Notes: a model not told the origin generated them from the sequence alone. Shown: positions 8,796-15,589, numbered from the stretch's first letter. The stretch: DNA of 64,000 nt from Microbacterium thalassium (GCF_014208045.1 NZ_JACHML010000001.1:2108001-2172000); one strand, 5' to 3'. Made by a program: numbers and translations.

Positions 8796-9635
8796 TCAGC
8801 GGTGCGACGCGGCCGCGACCTCGGGGGTCTGCGGCGCCGGCTCGAGCGTGCCGGTGTGCACGGTGGGACGGCCCCCGGCGAACCAGTACGCGAGCCCGAT
8901 GAGCAGTCCGCCACCGACGAGGTTGCCCAGTCCCACCCACAGCATGTTCGAGCCGAAGGCCGCCGCCGTCGCCCCCTCGGCGCCGGTGAAGAAGCCGATC
9001 GCGAACGTGGTCATGTTGGCGACGACGTGCTCGAACCCCGAGGTGATGAACGCGAGGATCGCGGCGAAGATGAGCGCGATCTTCACGCCGTCCGAGGTGA
9101 CGCGCGCCGACATCCAGATCGCGAGGCACACCAGGAAGTTGCACAGGATGCCGCGGACGAACAGCTCTGCGGGGCTCTCGGCCGCCTTCGCGAGCAGCAT
9201 CCCGTCGAGCATCTCGCCGCCGGCCGCGTTCGCGTGCAGCACGCCCGACAGGGCGACCAGGCCGCCGAAGACGAAGGCGCCGATCATGTTCGCGGTGAAC
9301 GAGAACAGCATGGTGCCCGCTCCCTGCCACCACCGGATGCTGCGCATCGCGACGCCCTGCGTGAGGGTCATCATGTTCGAGGTCACGAGTTCGCCCCCGC
9401 CGAAGACGACGAACGTCAGGGCGACGCCGAACACGAGCCCCGAGACGAGCTTGGCCATCCCATCGCCGGCGGCGACGAGGGGGCCGGCGGCGCTCACCAT
9501 CAGCACCACGCCGACGCCGATGTAGGCGCCGGCGAGCATCGCCTGGACGGTGTAGCGGAGCGGATGGCGAGCGCTGTCGACCTTGTGCTCGGCTGCATCC
9601 GCCTGGAACTGCAGGGTGTGCTCGATCGTCTTCAC
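8796..9635 (-). CDS. Formate/nitrite transporter (FNT family channel)
   Basis: A 279-residue membrane channel of the FNT family, which forms pentamers and passes small monovalent acids such as formate, nitrite or lactate. Six membrane segments are visible, with the conserved FGGGELVTSN (second half-helix) and FEHVVANM (fifth helix) motifs, including the pore His of FEHV. The start GTG 9635 fits a TACCCT -10 box six bases upstream; ATG 9689 lies inside the operator region and is unlikely. No formate dehydrogenase or nitrite reductase is adjacent, so the ion cannot be assigned. Regulation is probably through the palindrome at 9652-9666. Confidence 0.88.
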   Translation of the reverse strand: MKTIEHTLQFQADAAEHKVDSARHPLRYTVQAMLAGAYIGVGVVLMVSAAGPLVAAGDGMAKLVSGLVFGVALTFVVFGGGELVTSNMMTLTQGVAMRSIRWWQGAGTMLFSFTANMIGAFVFGGLVALSGVLHANAAGGEMLDGMLLAKAAESPAELFVRGILCNFLVCLAIWMSARVTSDGVKIALIFAAILAFITSGFEHVVANMTTFAIGFFTGAEGATAAAFGSNMLWVGLGNLVGGGLLIGLAYWFAGGRPTVHTGTLEPAPQTPEVAAASHR

Positions 9636-9641
9636 CGCGCC

Positions 9642-9647
9642 AGGGTA
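9642..9647 (-). promoter_or_regulatory. -10 box of the FNT channel promoter
   Basis: TACCCT on the minus strand, six bases before GTG 9635, with the palindromic operator 4 bp further upstream. Confidence 0.55.
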
Positions 9648-9651
9648 CCAA

Positions 9652-9666
9652 TGTGGTCTGACCACA
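9652..9666. promoter_or_regulatory. Palindromic operator of GntR/FadR type upstream of the FNT channel
   Basis: TGTGGTCTGACCACA is a perfect inverted repeat with 7-bp arms around one base. Its core fits the TNGTNNNACNA pattern bound by FadR-subfamily GntR regulators. It sits in the spacer/-35 region of the FNT promoter, where a bound repressor would block RNA polymerase. The regulator is not encoded nearby. Confidence 0.5.
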
Positions 9667-9668
9667 AA

Positions 9669-9686
9669 CTGGGACCAAGGTCCCAG
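9669..9686 (-). terminator. Hairpin after the HNH gene
   Basis: CTGGGACC and GGTCCCAG flank two bases, giving a compact hairpin that on the minus strand is followed by TTTG. It lies 50 bp after the HNH gene stop and may end its transcript; it could equally be a second operator for the FNT promoter. Confidence 0.4.
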
Positions 9687-9736
9687 CACCTGCTCGCGCC
9701 GCCGCGCCGGGGACGTTCAGGCGCACCGTGCCGCCC

Positions 9737-11119
9737 TTACGCCGCGAGGTAGTCGAACCTGCGTCTCCCTCCGAGTCGTGGTCTTCGACCGGGATCGACG
9801 TGGCGTGGTGGGATGAACCACACCGTCCCCGCGATCGTGCCGCCGTCGATGCGGATCTCCCACCCGTTGTCGTGGATGTGGTGGTGGCACGACTCGCAGA
9901 GCAGCACGCCGTTCGACAAGTCGGTGGGTCCGGCATGCTTCGTCCACCAGCGGATGTGGTGGGCGCGCGTGAGGCCTGGCGGAGCGCCGCACTTGGCGCA
10001 TCCGCCGTCGCGTTCGACGAGCGCGAGGCGCTGTGCCTTGGTGAACAGGCGCTTCTCGCGTCCCCAGTCGAGGATCTCGCCGTGGGCGTCGAAGACGCAG
10101 GGGATGACGCGGCCGCCTGCCGCGAGCCGGCGCGCGGCCGAGATGCTGACCGGCTGATCGATGCCGTCGATGAGGGCGTGGCCCGTGCCGTTCTCGAGGT
10201 CCTCGAGGGTCATGCGCACGACGACCGTGGCTCCGGCGATCGGCTGGTCGTTGTGCTCGCATCCGAGCAGGTGTCGTGCGAGCTGGGTCATCGCATCCGC
10301 CTGACGCTGGGGGAGCGAGCGCAGGTCTTCGTCGCGACCCGAGCCGGGGTGCTCGCCCGCGGGTGCGCCTCCGCCGGCGTTGGCGCGACGGAAGTCCGCG
10401 GTCACGACGGCCTCGATCGCGGTCTTGACGATCGCGCCGTCCGCGGCGTCGAACTGGCCGGTGACGTGGATCATGCCCCCGCGTTGGTAGACACGCAGGC
10501 TGCGCTCGCCGCGGGCGTCGCGCTCGCGCGGCTCGAGCCCGTCGGGGTCGAGGTGCGCCTCGGCGCGAGCGATGAGCTTGGACAGGTGATCGAGCGAGAG
10601 GTTCTCGGCCTGCTCGACGAGGATCCGTTCGGCGTCTTCGAGCGCGGTGCGGTCGGCGCGCAGCGCGGCCCGGTCGAGCATCGTGATGATCATCCCGGCG
10701 GCGCGTGTGCTGATCGCGCCGGACGTCGTGCCGGTGGCGACGTGCGGATGCTTCGGCGGTGCGGCCTCGCCCGTCAGGGTCGTCCGCGGTGCCGTCGCCT
10801 CGCCGACCTTCACGAGCTGCACGGCCTCGCCCGGCGTCGTGCCGAGGGTCGTGGCGATGAGCGTCGTCGGGTTGCGGAATCCCTGCTTGCGCGCGAGGCC
10901 CTCGGGCCCGAGTTCGGGACGGGACTCGCGCGCGATCTCGGCCGCCACGGCCGAGTGGAGCCCGTCCGCCGCGCGACGCACGGCGCCGAGGGCGCGGTTG
11001 ACCTCGATTAGCCGATCGCCCAGCCCGGCGACGGGCGCGCAGTCGTCGGCATCCGCCCCCGCCCATGCCTGACGCAGGCGTGCGTATGCCTCGTCGAGGG
11101 TGGCGAGGGGATCGTTCAT
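9737..11119 (-). CDS. DUF222 / HNH endonuclease domain protein (13E12-like)
   Basis: A 460-residue protein with an N-terminal DUF222 region (about 10-330) and a C-terminal HNH nuclease module (about 375-430). The nuclease shows the zinc pairs CAKCG and CESC and the catalytic stretch RAHHIRWW-HAGPTDLSNGVLLC. Such proteins occur in many paralogous copies in Actinobacteria and related mycobacterial sequences belong to the 13E12 repeat family; biological role unsettled. A TACTAT -10 box seven bases before ATG 11119 makes this a likely leaderless start; the ATG at 11149 lies upstream of that box. Confidence 0.85.
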   Translation of the reverse strand: MNDPLATLDEAYARLRQAWAGADADDCAPVAGLGDRLIEVNRALGAVRRAADGLHSAVAAEIARESRPELGPEGLARKQGFRNPTTLIATTLGTTPGEAVQLVKVGEATAPRTTLTGEAAPPKHPHVATGTTSGAISTRAAGMIITMLDRAALRADRTALEDAERILVEQAENLSLDHLSKLIARAEAHLDPDGLEPRERDARGERSLRVYQRGGMIHVTGQFDAADGAIVKTAIEAVVTADFRRANAGGGAPAGEHPGSGRDEDLRSLPQRQADAMTQLARHLLGCEHNDQPIAGATVVVRMTLEDLENGTGHALIDGIDQPVSISAARRLAAGGRVIPCVFDAHGEILDWGREKRLFTKAQRLALVERDGGCAKCGAPPGLTRAHHIRWWTKHAGPTDLSNGVLLCESCHHHIHDNGWEIRIDGGTIAGTVWFIPPRHVDPGRRPRLGGRRRFDYLAA

Positions 11120-11126
11120 ATGTTCG

Positions 11127-11132
11127 ATAGTA
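11127..11132 (-). promoter_or_regulatory. -10 box of a leaderless promoter for the HNH gene
   Basis: TACTAT on the minus strand, seven bases before ATG 11119. Confidence 0.5.
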
Positions 11133-11286
11133 GGGATGGGTTCCGACATCGAGGGCGCCAGGGCCGGCGCTGTGGATGGCGCGAGAATATCCCGGCTGTG
11201 TAGGAGAACCTTTGGTCCCGATCGGGGCGTCCCGGGTCGCCGAGACGAACGCGTGAAGCCCGGCGTGTGCGCGTGAGCACCTCGCG

Positions 11287-12075
11287 TCAGTGCACCGCCG
11301 CCGCCGCGTGCGCGGCCTCGATGAGCAGAGCGTCGAGCGCCGGTCCGGACGCGTCGTGCCCGGCATCCGCGATCTCGACGAACCGGGCGTCCGGCATCCG
11401 CTCCACGATCTCGAGCGCGGCCTCACGTGGACTGCGTGTGTCGTCGACGCCGCGCGCGACCAGCGTGGGCGTCGCGATGGAGCCCAGGGCTCCGCTCAGA
11501 TCGAGCATCATGACATCGAGCAGTGCGCGCGTGGTGTCCCTGCGCCAGTGGTCGACGAGCTCGCGACTGAGGTTCCGGCGTCGCGGCGGCGTCTCGGGGG
11601 TGTACACCGAGGCGAGGAAGTCGTCGACCCACTCCTCGACCGGATGCGTCAGCGTGAACTGCGTGGCTTCGACACGGCGCGCGAACTCGTCGGCATCCAG
11701 CGATCCGCGCCATCCCGCGTACGCCCCGACCAGCACGAGTCCGCCGACGGATTCCGGGTGGTCACGGGCCAGCAGCAGTGCGAGCGTCGAGCCGAACGAG
11801 AATCCGGCGACGGCGGGGTGCTCGAGCCCGAGGGCGTCGATGAAGGATGCCGCGGTCCGCGACCAGTCCGCGGCGCGCCATCCGTCCGGAACGTCGTCGG
11901 ATGCCCCGCAGCCGGGGGCGTCCCACGCGATGACGTCGACATGCTCCTGGAGCCGCTCGATGTCGTCCATCCACAGCCGGGAGTCCTCGAAGCCGCCGTG
12001 CAGGAGCAGGAGCGGGTCGCCCGCCCCCGCTCGGCGGTAAGCGATCCGGAGGCCGTCGACCTCGACCGCGTCCAT
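11287..12075 (-). CDS. Alpha/beta hydrolase
   Basis: A 262-residue alpha/beta-hydrolase fold enzyme. The oxyanion-hole motif HGGF is at about residues 26-29, the nucleophile elbow GFSFGS near residue 90 holds the catalytic Ser, an acid follows in RGVDDTRSP, and the catalytic His is in ADAGHDA. No signal peptide, so cytoplasmic. Substrate unknown; the family includes esterases, haloalkane dehalogenases and C-C bond hydrolases. The ATG is 7 nt after a TAGCGT -10 box. Confidence 0.8.
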   Translation of the reverse strand: MDAVEVDGLRIAYRRAGAGDPLLLLHGGFEDSRLWMDDIERLQEHVDVIAWDAPGCGASDDVPDGWRAADWSRTAASFIDALGLEHPAVAGFSFGSTLALLLARDHPESVGGLVLVGAYAGWRGSLDADEFARRVEATQFTLTHPVEEWVDDFLASVYTPETPPRRRNLSRELVDHWRRDTTRALLDVMMLDLSGALGSIATPTLVARGVDDTRSPREAALEIVERMPDARFVEIADAGHDASGPALDALLIEAAHAAAAVH

Positions 12076-12082
12076 GTCTTCG

Positions 12083-12088
12083 ACGCTA
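12083..12088 (-). promoter_or_regulatory. -10 box of a leaderless promoter for the alpha/beta hydrolase
   Basis: TAGCGT on the minus strand, seven bases before ATG 12075. Confidence 0.5.
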
Positions 12089-12225
12089 CGCCGGTGGGGC
12101 GGATGCCGCTACCGGCGCGGTGGTCGGCGTGGCGATCCGTGCGCGCCGCCGCATCCGTTCCCGGTCGATGAGCGAGTCGTCGCCACGGCGCGCCCGGCCG
12201 CCTACCCCGTGTCGCCGGGCGCGAG

Positions 12226-12231
12226 TACCGT
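12226..12231 (+). promoter_or_regulatory. -10 box of a leaderless promoter for the SRPBCC/DUF1905 pair
   Basis: TACCGT, followed by seven bases and ATG 12239. Confidence 0.5.
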
Positions 12232-12238
12232 TGCGCCC

Positions 12239-12661
12239 ATGTTCGAGCTCACGCAGGAAGTCGAGGTGGCCGCACCGCTCGACGCCGTCTGGCATGACTG
12301 GACCGATCCGGCGTCGCTCGAGGAGTGGTTCTGGCCGGCGTCACTCGAGCCCGCCGCCCACGTCGTTCCCGAGCCCGCGGGCTCGTGGCTGGTGCGCTCC
12401 GTGCCCGCGTCGATGGCGGTCGTGGCCACCGTCGTGTCGCTCGACGCACCCCACGTGATGCGCCTGCAGTGGAGCTGGGAGGGCGAGGAGGACCATGTCA
12501 CCGAGGTGCAGGTGAGCCTCGACACCGTCGACGGCGGCGGCACGCGCGTGCGGGTCGTGCATTCGGGGCTGCTCACGGAGGACGAGGTCGCGAGCCACGA
12601 GCAGGGGTGGGCGGATTGCCTCGACCGGCTGGTGGCGCGGCGCAGAGGGGTGGAATCGTGA
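12239..12661 (+). CDS. SRPBCC domain protein (AHSA1-like)
   Basis: A 140-residue AHSA1/SRPBCC-fold protein. The N-terminal strand and helix (ELTQEVEVAAPLDAVWHDWTDPASLEEWFWP) and the later GGGTRVRVVHSGL and C-terminal helix are typical. Such proteins bind hydrophobic ligands or act as stress-related accessory proteins. The start fits the TACCGT box seven bases upstream. Its stop overlaps the start of the DUF1905 gene (GTGA), so both are co-translated. Confidence 0.75.
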   Translation: MFELTQEVEVAAPLDAVWHDWTDPASLEEWFWPASLEPAAHVVPEPAGSWLVRSVPASMAVVATVVSLDAPHVMRLQWSWEGEEDHVTEVQVSLDTVDGGGTRVRVVHSGLLTEDEVASHEQGWADCLDRLVARRRGVES

Positions 12662-12954
12662 TCGTCGAGTTCACCGCCGAGGTGTTCCGGTGGGATGCGC
12701 GCGACGATGCGTCCTGGTTCTTCGTCGCGGTGCCGCCCGAGCTCAGCGAGGACATCCGTGAGATCCCACGGCCGCAGCGCGGATTCGGCTCGGTCAAGGT
12801 GAGAGCCATGATCGGCGGGTCCGCGTGGGCGACGTCGATCTTCCCGGACAAGAGCATGGGGGCGTACGTGCTGCCGTTGAAGAAGGCGGTTCGCGATGCC
12901 GAGGCGCTGGCCGAGGGGGAGCGGGCGACGGTCCGGCTCGACGTCCTCGACTGA
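12658..12954 (+). CDS. DUF1905 domain protein
   Basis: A 98-residue protein containing the DUF1905 beta-barrel: FTAEVFRWDARDDASWFFVAVP at the start, then IREIPRPQRGFGSVKVRAMIGG and TSIFPDKSMGAYVLPLKKAVR. The GTG start overlaps the stop of the SRPBCC gene and is preceded by GAGGGG. Function of the family is unknown; it is often paired with YdeI-type or SRPBCC proteins as here. Confidence 0.8.
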   Translation: MIVEFTAEVFRWDARDDASWFFVAVPPELSEDIREIPRPQRGFGSVKVRAMIGGSAWATSIFPDKSMGAYVLPLKKAVRDAEALAEGERATVRLDVLD

Positions 12955-13255
12955 ATCGCGGCGGCCACGACGGGTCTGACCGCGGCTCGCTCGAGTCATT
13001 GGGCAGAAACGCGCAAATCATCGAGAAACCTTGAGCGAACGCCGCGGGTGCGCGGGGTAGCCTGGCGGCCGATGATTGAGCAGATGAGCAAGCTGGGGCT
13101 GCTCACGGGGGGCAGAATGCCGCACCATCCGTCGCGATGGTTGTCTGCATGCGCCGTCGTGGGGTCGGCCGCAGGTCGGAGTCGTGCGGCCGGTCGAGAA
13201 GGCATGACCTTCTCGGCCGACCGGGCAACTTCGCCCGTGCAATACAAGGAGAGCA
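12955..13255 (+). promoter_or_regulatory. Intergenic region with the promoter and long leader of the secreted protein
   Basis: A 301-bp stretch with no convincing gene. It holds the motif GAGAAACCTTGAG at 13023-13035 and a TAGCCT -10 box at 13058-13063, giving a leader of roughly 185 nt before ATG 13256. An in-frame ATG at 13072 opens a 128-codon frame that overlaps the secreted gene, but its composition looks like a shadow. AAGGAGAGCA gives the secreted gene a strong Shine-Dalgarno. Confidence 0.5.
13023..13063 (+). promoter_or_regulatory. Promoter with upstream activator-like motif (copy 1)
   Basis: GAGAAACC at 13023-13030 begins exactly 35 bases before the TAGCCT -10 box (13058). Within it, CGAG and TGAG repeat 10 bp apart. 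There is no good -35 hexamer. The second copy, at 13878-13918, has the same spacing. Confidence 0.45.
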
Positions 13256-13765
13256 ATGCAGAACATCACGAAGAGCATCCTCGGTCTCGCCGCTGCGGGC
13301 GCGCTCGCGTTCGGGACGGCGGCTCCGGCCATGGCCGCGCAGTCGGTCACGGTCAACCCGGGCCAGTCCAAGAAGGAGACCGGCTACGTCACCGGCCACT
13401 ACACCTCGTACTACGCCGAGGACGGCAACGGGGGCTGGTACTGGGACCTCGGTGACGGCCGCATTCAGGGCAATGTCGCCAGCCCGGGGGACCTGGATCA
13501 GCAGAGCCTGCTCGAGTGCGACTACGTGAACAATTACCGCGCCGACTTCGGTGACGACCCGTTCATGGACACCGGGTGGATCATCAACAACATCAACTGC
13601 TCGGACGGCACCCATTACAAGTACCTGATCGTCCACGAGGACGACCCGCGTTACGAGGGCGACCCCGAGAACGCGATCTGGGGCACCTGGGAGTACCACG
13701 TCCTCTCGCAGAGCGGCGAGGGCAACATCGCCAACCTTTTCAAGCCCGTCGTCAGTAACGACTGA
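13256..13765 (+). CDS. Small secreted protein of unknown function
   Basis: A 169-residue protein with a textbook Sec signal peptide: MQNITKS, a hydrophobic Ala/Gly-rich core and an AMA-AQ cleavage site near residue 28. The mature part (about 141 residues) is rich in Tyr, Asp, Gly and Trp, acidic, and has two Cys (LLECDY near 84 and NINCSD near 117) that could form one disulfide. No membrane anchor, LPXTG or known domain was recognised. The gene has a long leader and a promoter element shared with the next gene, suggesting regulated expression. It could be an extracellular enzyme, inhibitor or toxin-like protein; I cannot decide. Confidence 0.8.
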   Translation: MQNITKSILGLAAAGALAFGTAAPAMAAQSVTVNPGQSKKETGYVTGHYTSYYAEDGNGGWYWDLGDGRIQGNVASPGDLDQQSLLECDYVNNYRADFGDDPFMDTGWIINNINCSDGTHYKYLIVHEDDPRYEGDPENAIWGTWEYHVLSQSGEGNIANLFKPVVSND

Positions 13766-13877
13766 CTCGTGCGGCTGTTCCTGAAGGTCGAGCTTTCAGG
13801 GATGGTCGGGCGGGTCAGCCCCCGGAGAGCAGAGGCTGAGTAGCGGGGCGATGACCGCCCGGACTGGCGAAAACCAT

Positions 13878-13918
13878 GAGAAACCCTGAGGCATCCGACT
13901 CGCGCGGCGCGCTACCCT
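13878..13918 (+). promoter_or_regulatory. Promoter with upstream activator-like motif (copy 2)
   Basis: GAGAAACCCTGAG at 13878-13890 and a TACCCT -10 box at 13913-13918, again 35 bases apart start to start. TGAG repeats 10 bp apart (13877 and 13887). It drives the DUF2510 gene. Confidence 0.45.
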
Positions 13919-13930
13919 GGCCATCGGTCC

Positions 13931-13951
13931 ATGTATCGCCTGGGGGGATGA
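13931..13951 (+). CDS. Possible six-residue leader peptide coupled to the DUF2510 gene
   Basis: ATG TAT CGC CTG GGG GGA TGA encodes MYRLGG. The ATG is about 6 nt after the expected transcription start, and its stop shares one base (TGATG) with ATG 13951 of the next gene. This would supply ribosomes to a start whose GGGGGG Shine-Dalgarno is too close. It is a prediction from layout only. Confidence 0.25.
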   Translation: MYRLGG

Positions 13952-14862
13952 TGCCCGATACACCGTCGTCCGCGTCTCCGGCACCCGGCTGGTATGCCGA
14001 ATCGCAGGCCGGCCCGCGCCTGCGCTGGTGGAACGGAAGCGCCTGGACCGACCACTACCGCCTCGTCGACGAGGCTCCGTCGTCGAACGGAGGACCGCAC
14101 CGGTCGGACGAGGCGTCAGAGCCCGTGTCGCGAGCGGCCCGCCGCGCCGCGGAGCGCGAAGCTTCGATCGAGGCAGACGGGCTCGGCTCAGCCGCCGCAC
14201 CCGCGGCCCCGAACCCCGTGACGTGGCGTGCCGTCGTGGATCCGCCCGCCGACGAACCGGCGGCGACACAGCCGGTGAGCGCGGTGGACATCTCGCCGAC
14301 GATCGGCATGCCGGCCGCCCCCTCGCGCGAGGCGGACGATGGCGCCCTCACCGCCGGGTTCGGAGCAGCCGGCCAGGTCGGTCCGATTCCCGACAACGTC
14401 GTGCCCCCGGGCGGGCGCAAGGTCGACCGCATCCCCCCGCCGGTCGTGGTGTACCAGCCCCGACAGGCGAGTGGCCCGTCGACCGGTGATCGGCTGCCCA
14501 TCTCAGTGGTTCCGTCGCGGCGGAACGGACTCGTGCGCGCGTCGCTGCTCGTCACGCTGATCGCGGTCATCGGCGGTGCTGCGGCGATCTGGTGGCTGCG
14601 GGTCGAAGATCGCGCGCTGGCGGGCATGGTCAGCGCGCTCGTGGTCGCCCTGCTGCTGCTGTCGACAGCGTTGGCGATCGGCGGCATCGCGACCGCGGTC
14701 CGTCGCTCGATCACGTGGATCACGCCCGTCCTCGCGCTCATCGCCGCGCTCGGCGCCCTCGCCTGCGCGGTGACCGTCGCGGCGAGTCTCGTCATCGGAT
14801 TCGAGCTGCCGGCCGTCTTCTCGGACGTCGCCGAGTGGGTCGAGGGCGTGATCCCCCGGTGA
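13951..14862 (+). CDS. DUF2510 membrane protein
   Basis: A 303-residue protein. The first 45 residues hold a DUF2510 motif (PAPGWYAESQAGPRLRWWNG and W-T-D-H-Y-R), a tryptophan-rich element common in actinobacterial membrane proteins. A long disordered Ala/Pro-rich region follows (about 50-190), then three membrane spans near the C-terminus (about 198-215, 220-242 and 252-280) and a short extracellular tail. Function unknown. ATG 13948 or 13951 are both possible; coupling with the upstream mini-ORF favours 13951. Confidence 0.7.
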   Translation: MPDTPSSASPAPGWYAESQAGPRLRWWNGSAWTDHYRLVDEAPSSNGGPHRSDEASEPVSRAARRAAEREASIEADGLGSAAAPAAPNPVTWRAVVDPPADEPAATQPVSAVDISPTIGMPAAPSREADDGALTAGFGAAGQVGPIPDNVVPPGGRKVDRIPPPVVVYQPRQASGPSTGDRLPISVVPSRRNGLVRASLLVTLIAVIGGAAAIWWLRVEDRALAGMVSALVVALLLLSTALAIGGIATAVRRSITWITPVLALIAALGALACAVTVAASLVIGFELPAVFSDVAEWVEGVIPR

Positions 14863-14895
14863 TCGTCGAGTTGGTGGGCCCCAAGATTTCGATTG

Positions 14896-14913
14896 TGTGA
14901 ACGGTCCTTCACA
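14896..14913. promoter_or_regulatory. Inverted repeat overlapping the pilin -35 box
   Basis: TGTGAA and TTCACA are perfect arms around six bases. The right arm is itself the likely -35 element. The half-sites resemble CRP/GlxR boxes, but the spacing between TGTGA and TCACA is 8 rather than 6. Confidence 0.45.
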
Positions 14914-14935
14914 GCGGCGTTCGATGGCCTAGTAT
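14908..14935 (+). promoter_or_regulatory. Promoter of the type IV pilin gene
   Basis: TTCACA (14908-14913), 16 bp spacer, TAGTAT (14930-14935). Transcription would start near 14942. Confidence 0.5.
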
Positions 14936-15164
14936 CGCGGACAGGGGTTTCTTGAGGAAGTCTTTACCCGAGCGCAAGCAAGCAGCATTGACTCGGCGAC
15001 GAGCGACATCAAGGATCGTCTTGGGGTGATGGCACGTACCCGATTCGTGTCGGATCCTGCTCTGGGAAGCTGGGAATGCTGGGAACTCGGGGTCACTGAG
15101 GACCCACGCACGCCCTGTGGACGTCGGAGCCGACACATCCATCAAGTAGGGGAGTACTCCGCAC

Positions 15165-15542
15165 ATGCGTGCATTCATCCAGAACTACCTCGAGGCGGAA
15201 AAGGCCCGCCGCGAGGAGAACGGCGAGAAGGGCTTCTCGCTCATCGAGCTCATCGTCGTCGTCGTCATCCTGGGCGTTCTGGTCGCGATTGCGATCCCGG
15301 TCTTCGGCAGCATCCAGGCCACTGCTGAGGAGAACGCCACCAAGGCGGTGGCAGCCTCCGCTGCGACGCAGTGGACTGCGCAGCTCGCGAACAACGAGAC
15401 CGTCACCGCGTACAAGACGGGTGACGCGAAGATCACGCTCCAGGGCCAGCCGGCGACCGGCGCCGCGATCAACTCCGTGTGTGCGGAGGCGACGTACGAC
15501 CGCGCGACCGACTACGTGGCCAAGTCTGGCCCCGGCTGCTAG
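15165..15542 (+). CDS. pilA: Type IV major pilin (PilA-like prepilin)
   Basis: A 125-residue class III-signal prepilin and probable main subunit of the pilus. A 23-residue charged leader ends in EKG, and cleavage before Phe24 would give a mature pilin starting FSLIELIVVVVILGVLVAIA with the conserved Glu at position 5. The hydrophobic helix is followed by a short 70-residue globular part with two Cys (SVCAEA and the final GPGC) that can form the C-terminal disulfide loop. It has its own promoter and long leader and is followed by a 17-bp-stem terminator, which should make its mRNA more abundant than the assembly genes. PilD at 18090 is the expected processing peptidase. Confidence 0.93.
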   Translation: MRAFIQNYLEAEKARREENGEKGFSLIELIVVVVILGVLVAIAIPVFGSIQATAEENATKAVAASAATQWTAQLANNETVTAYKTGDAKITLQGQPATGAAINSVCAEATYDRATDYVAKSGPGC

Positions 15543-15546
15543 TCCG

Positions 15547-15589
15547 AAGTCGCTTCCTGGAGGCGGGATTCCCCTCCAGGAAGCGACTT
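15547..15589 (+). terminator. Strong hairpin after pilA (terminator/attenuator)
   Basis: A perfect 17-bp stem (15547-15563 with 15573-15589) closes a 9-nt loop. Only two more T follow it, so it probably ends part of the transcription and lets the rest continue into the minor pilin genes, which have no obvious promoter of their own. Confidence 0.75.

Larger units (their letters stand above)
14863..15164 (+). promoter_or_regulatory. Intergenic region: pilin promoter and 220-nt leader
   Basis: A 302-bp stretch with no gene. It carries an inverted repeat (14896-14913), TTCACA / TAGTAT promoter boxes 16 bp apart (14908 and 14930), a possible second promoter TTGACT (14998-15003) / AAGGAT (15021-15026), three CTGGGAA direct repeats (15062-15085), a small GGGTC/GACCC hairpin (15090-15105) and the GGGGAG Shine-Dalgarno of the pilin gene. 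Confidence 0.55.

Noticed and set aside
9737..11119. Mobile intron or insertion element carried by the HNH gene
   Set aside because: No terminal repeats, target duplication or interrupted host gene is visible around it; DUF222-HNH genes commonly stand alone in actinobacteria.
13072..13455. Leaderless-looking 128-codon frame starting 9 nt after the TAGCCT box
   Set aside because: Most of it overlaps the secreted protein in another frame and its translation turns into Arg/Gly-rich shadow sequence; more likely a non-coding leader.
14896..14913. Canonical CRP/GlxR site before pilA
   Set aside because: TGTGA and TCACA are 8 bp apart instead of 6, so I report it only as an unassigned palindrome.
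14998..15026. Second pilA promoter TTGACT / AAGGAT
   Set aside because: The -35 and 17-bp spacing are good, but AAGGAT departs from the TANNNT rule seen everywhere else in the window; kept only as a mention.
14863..15164. c-di-GMP riboswitch in the pilA leader
   Set aside because: Pilus genes are often under GEMM riboswitches, but the conserved GEMM core sequences are not present.
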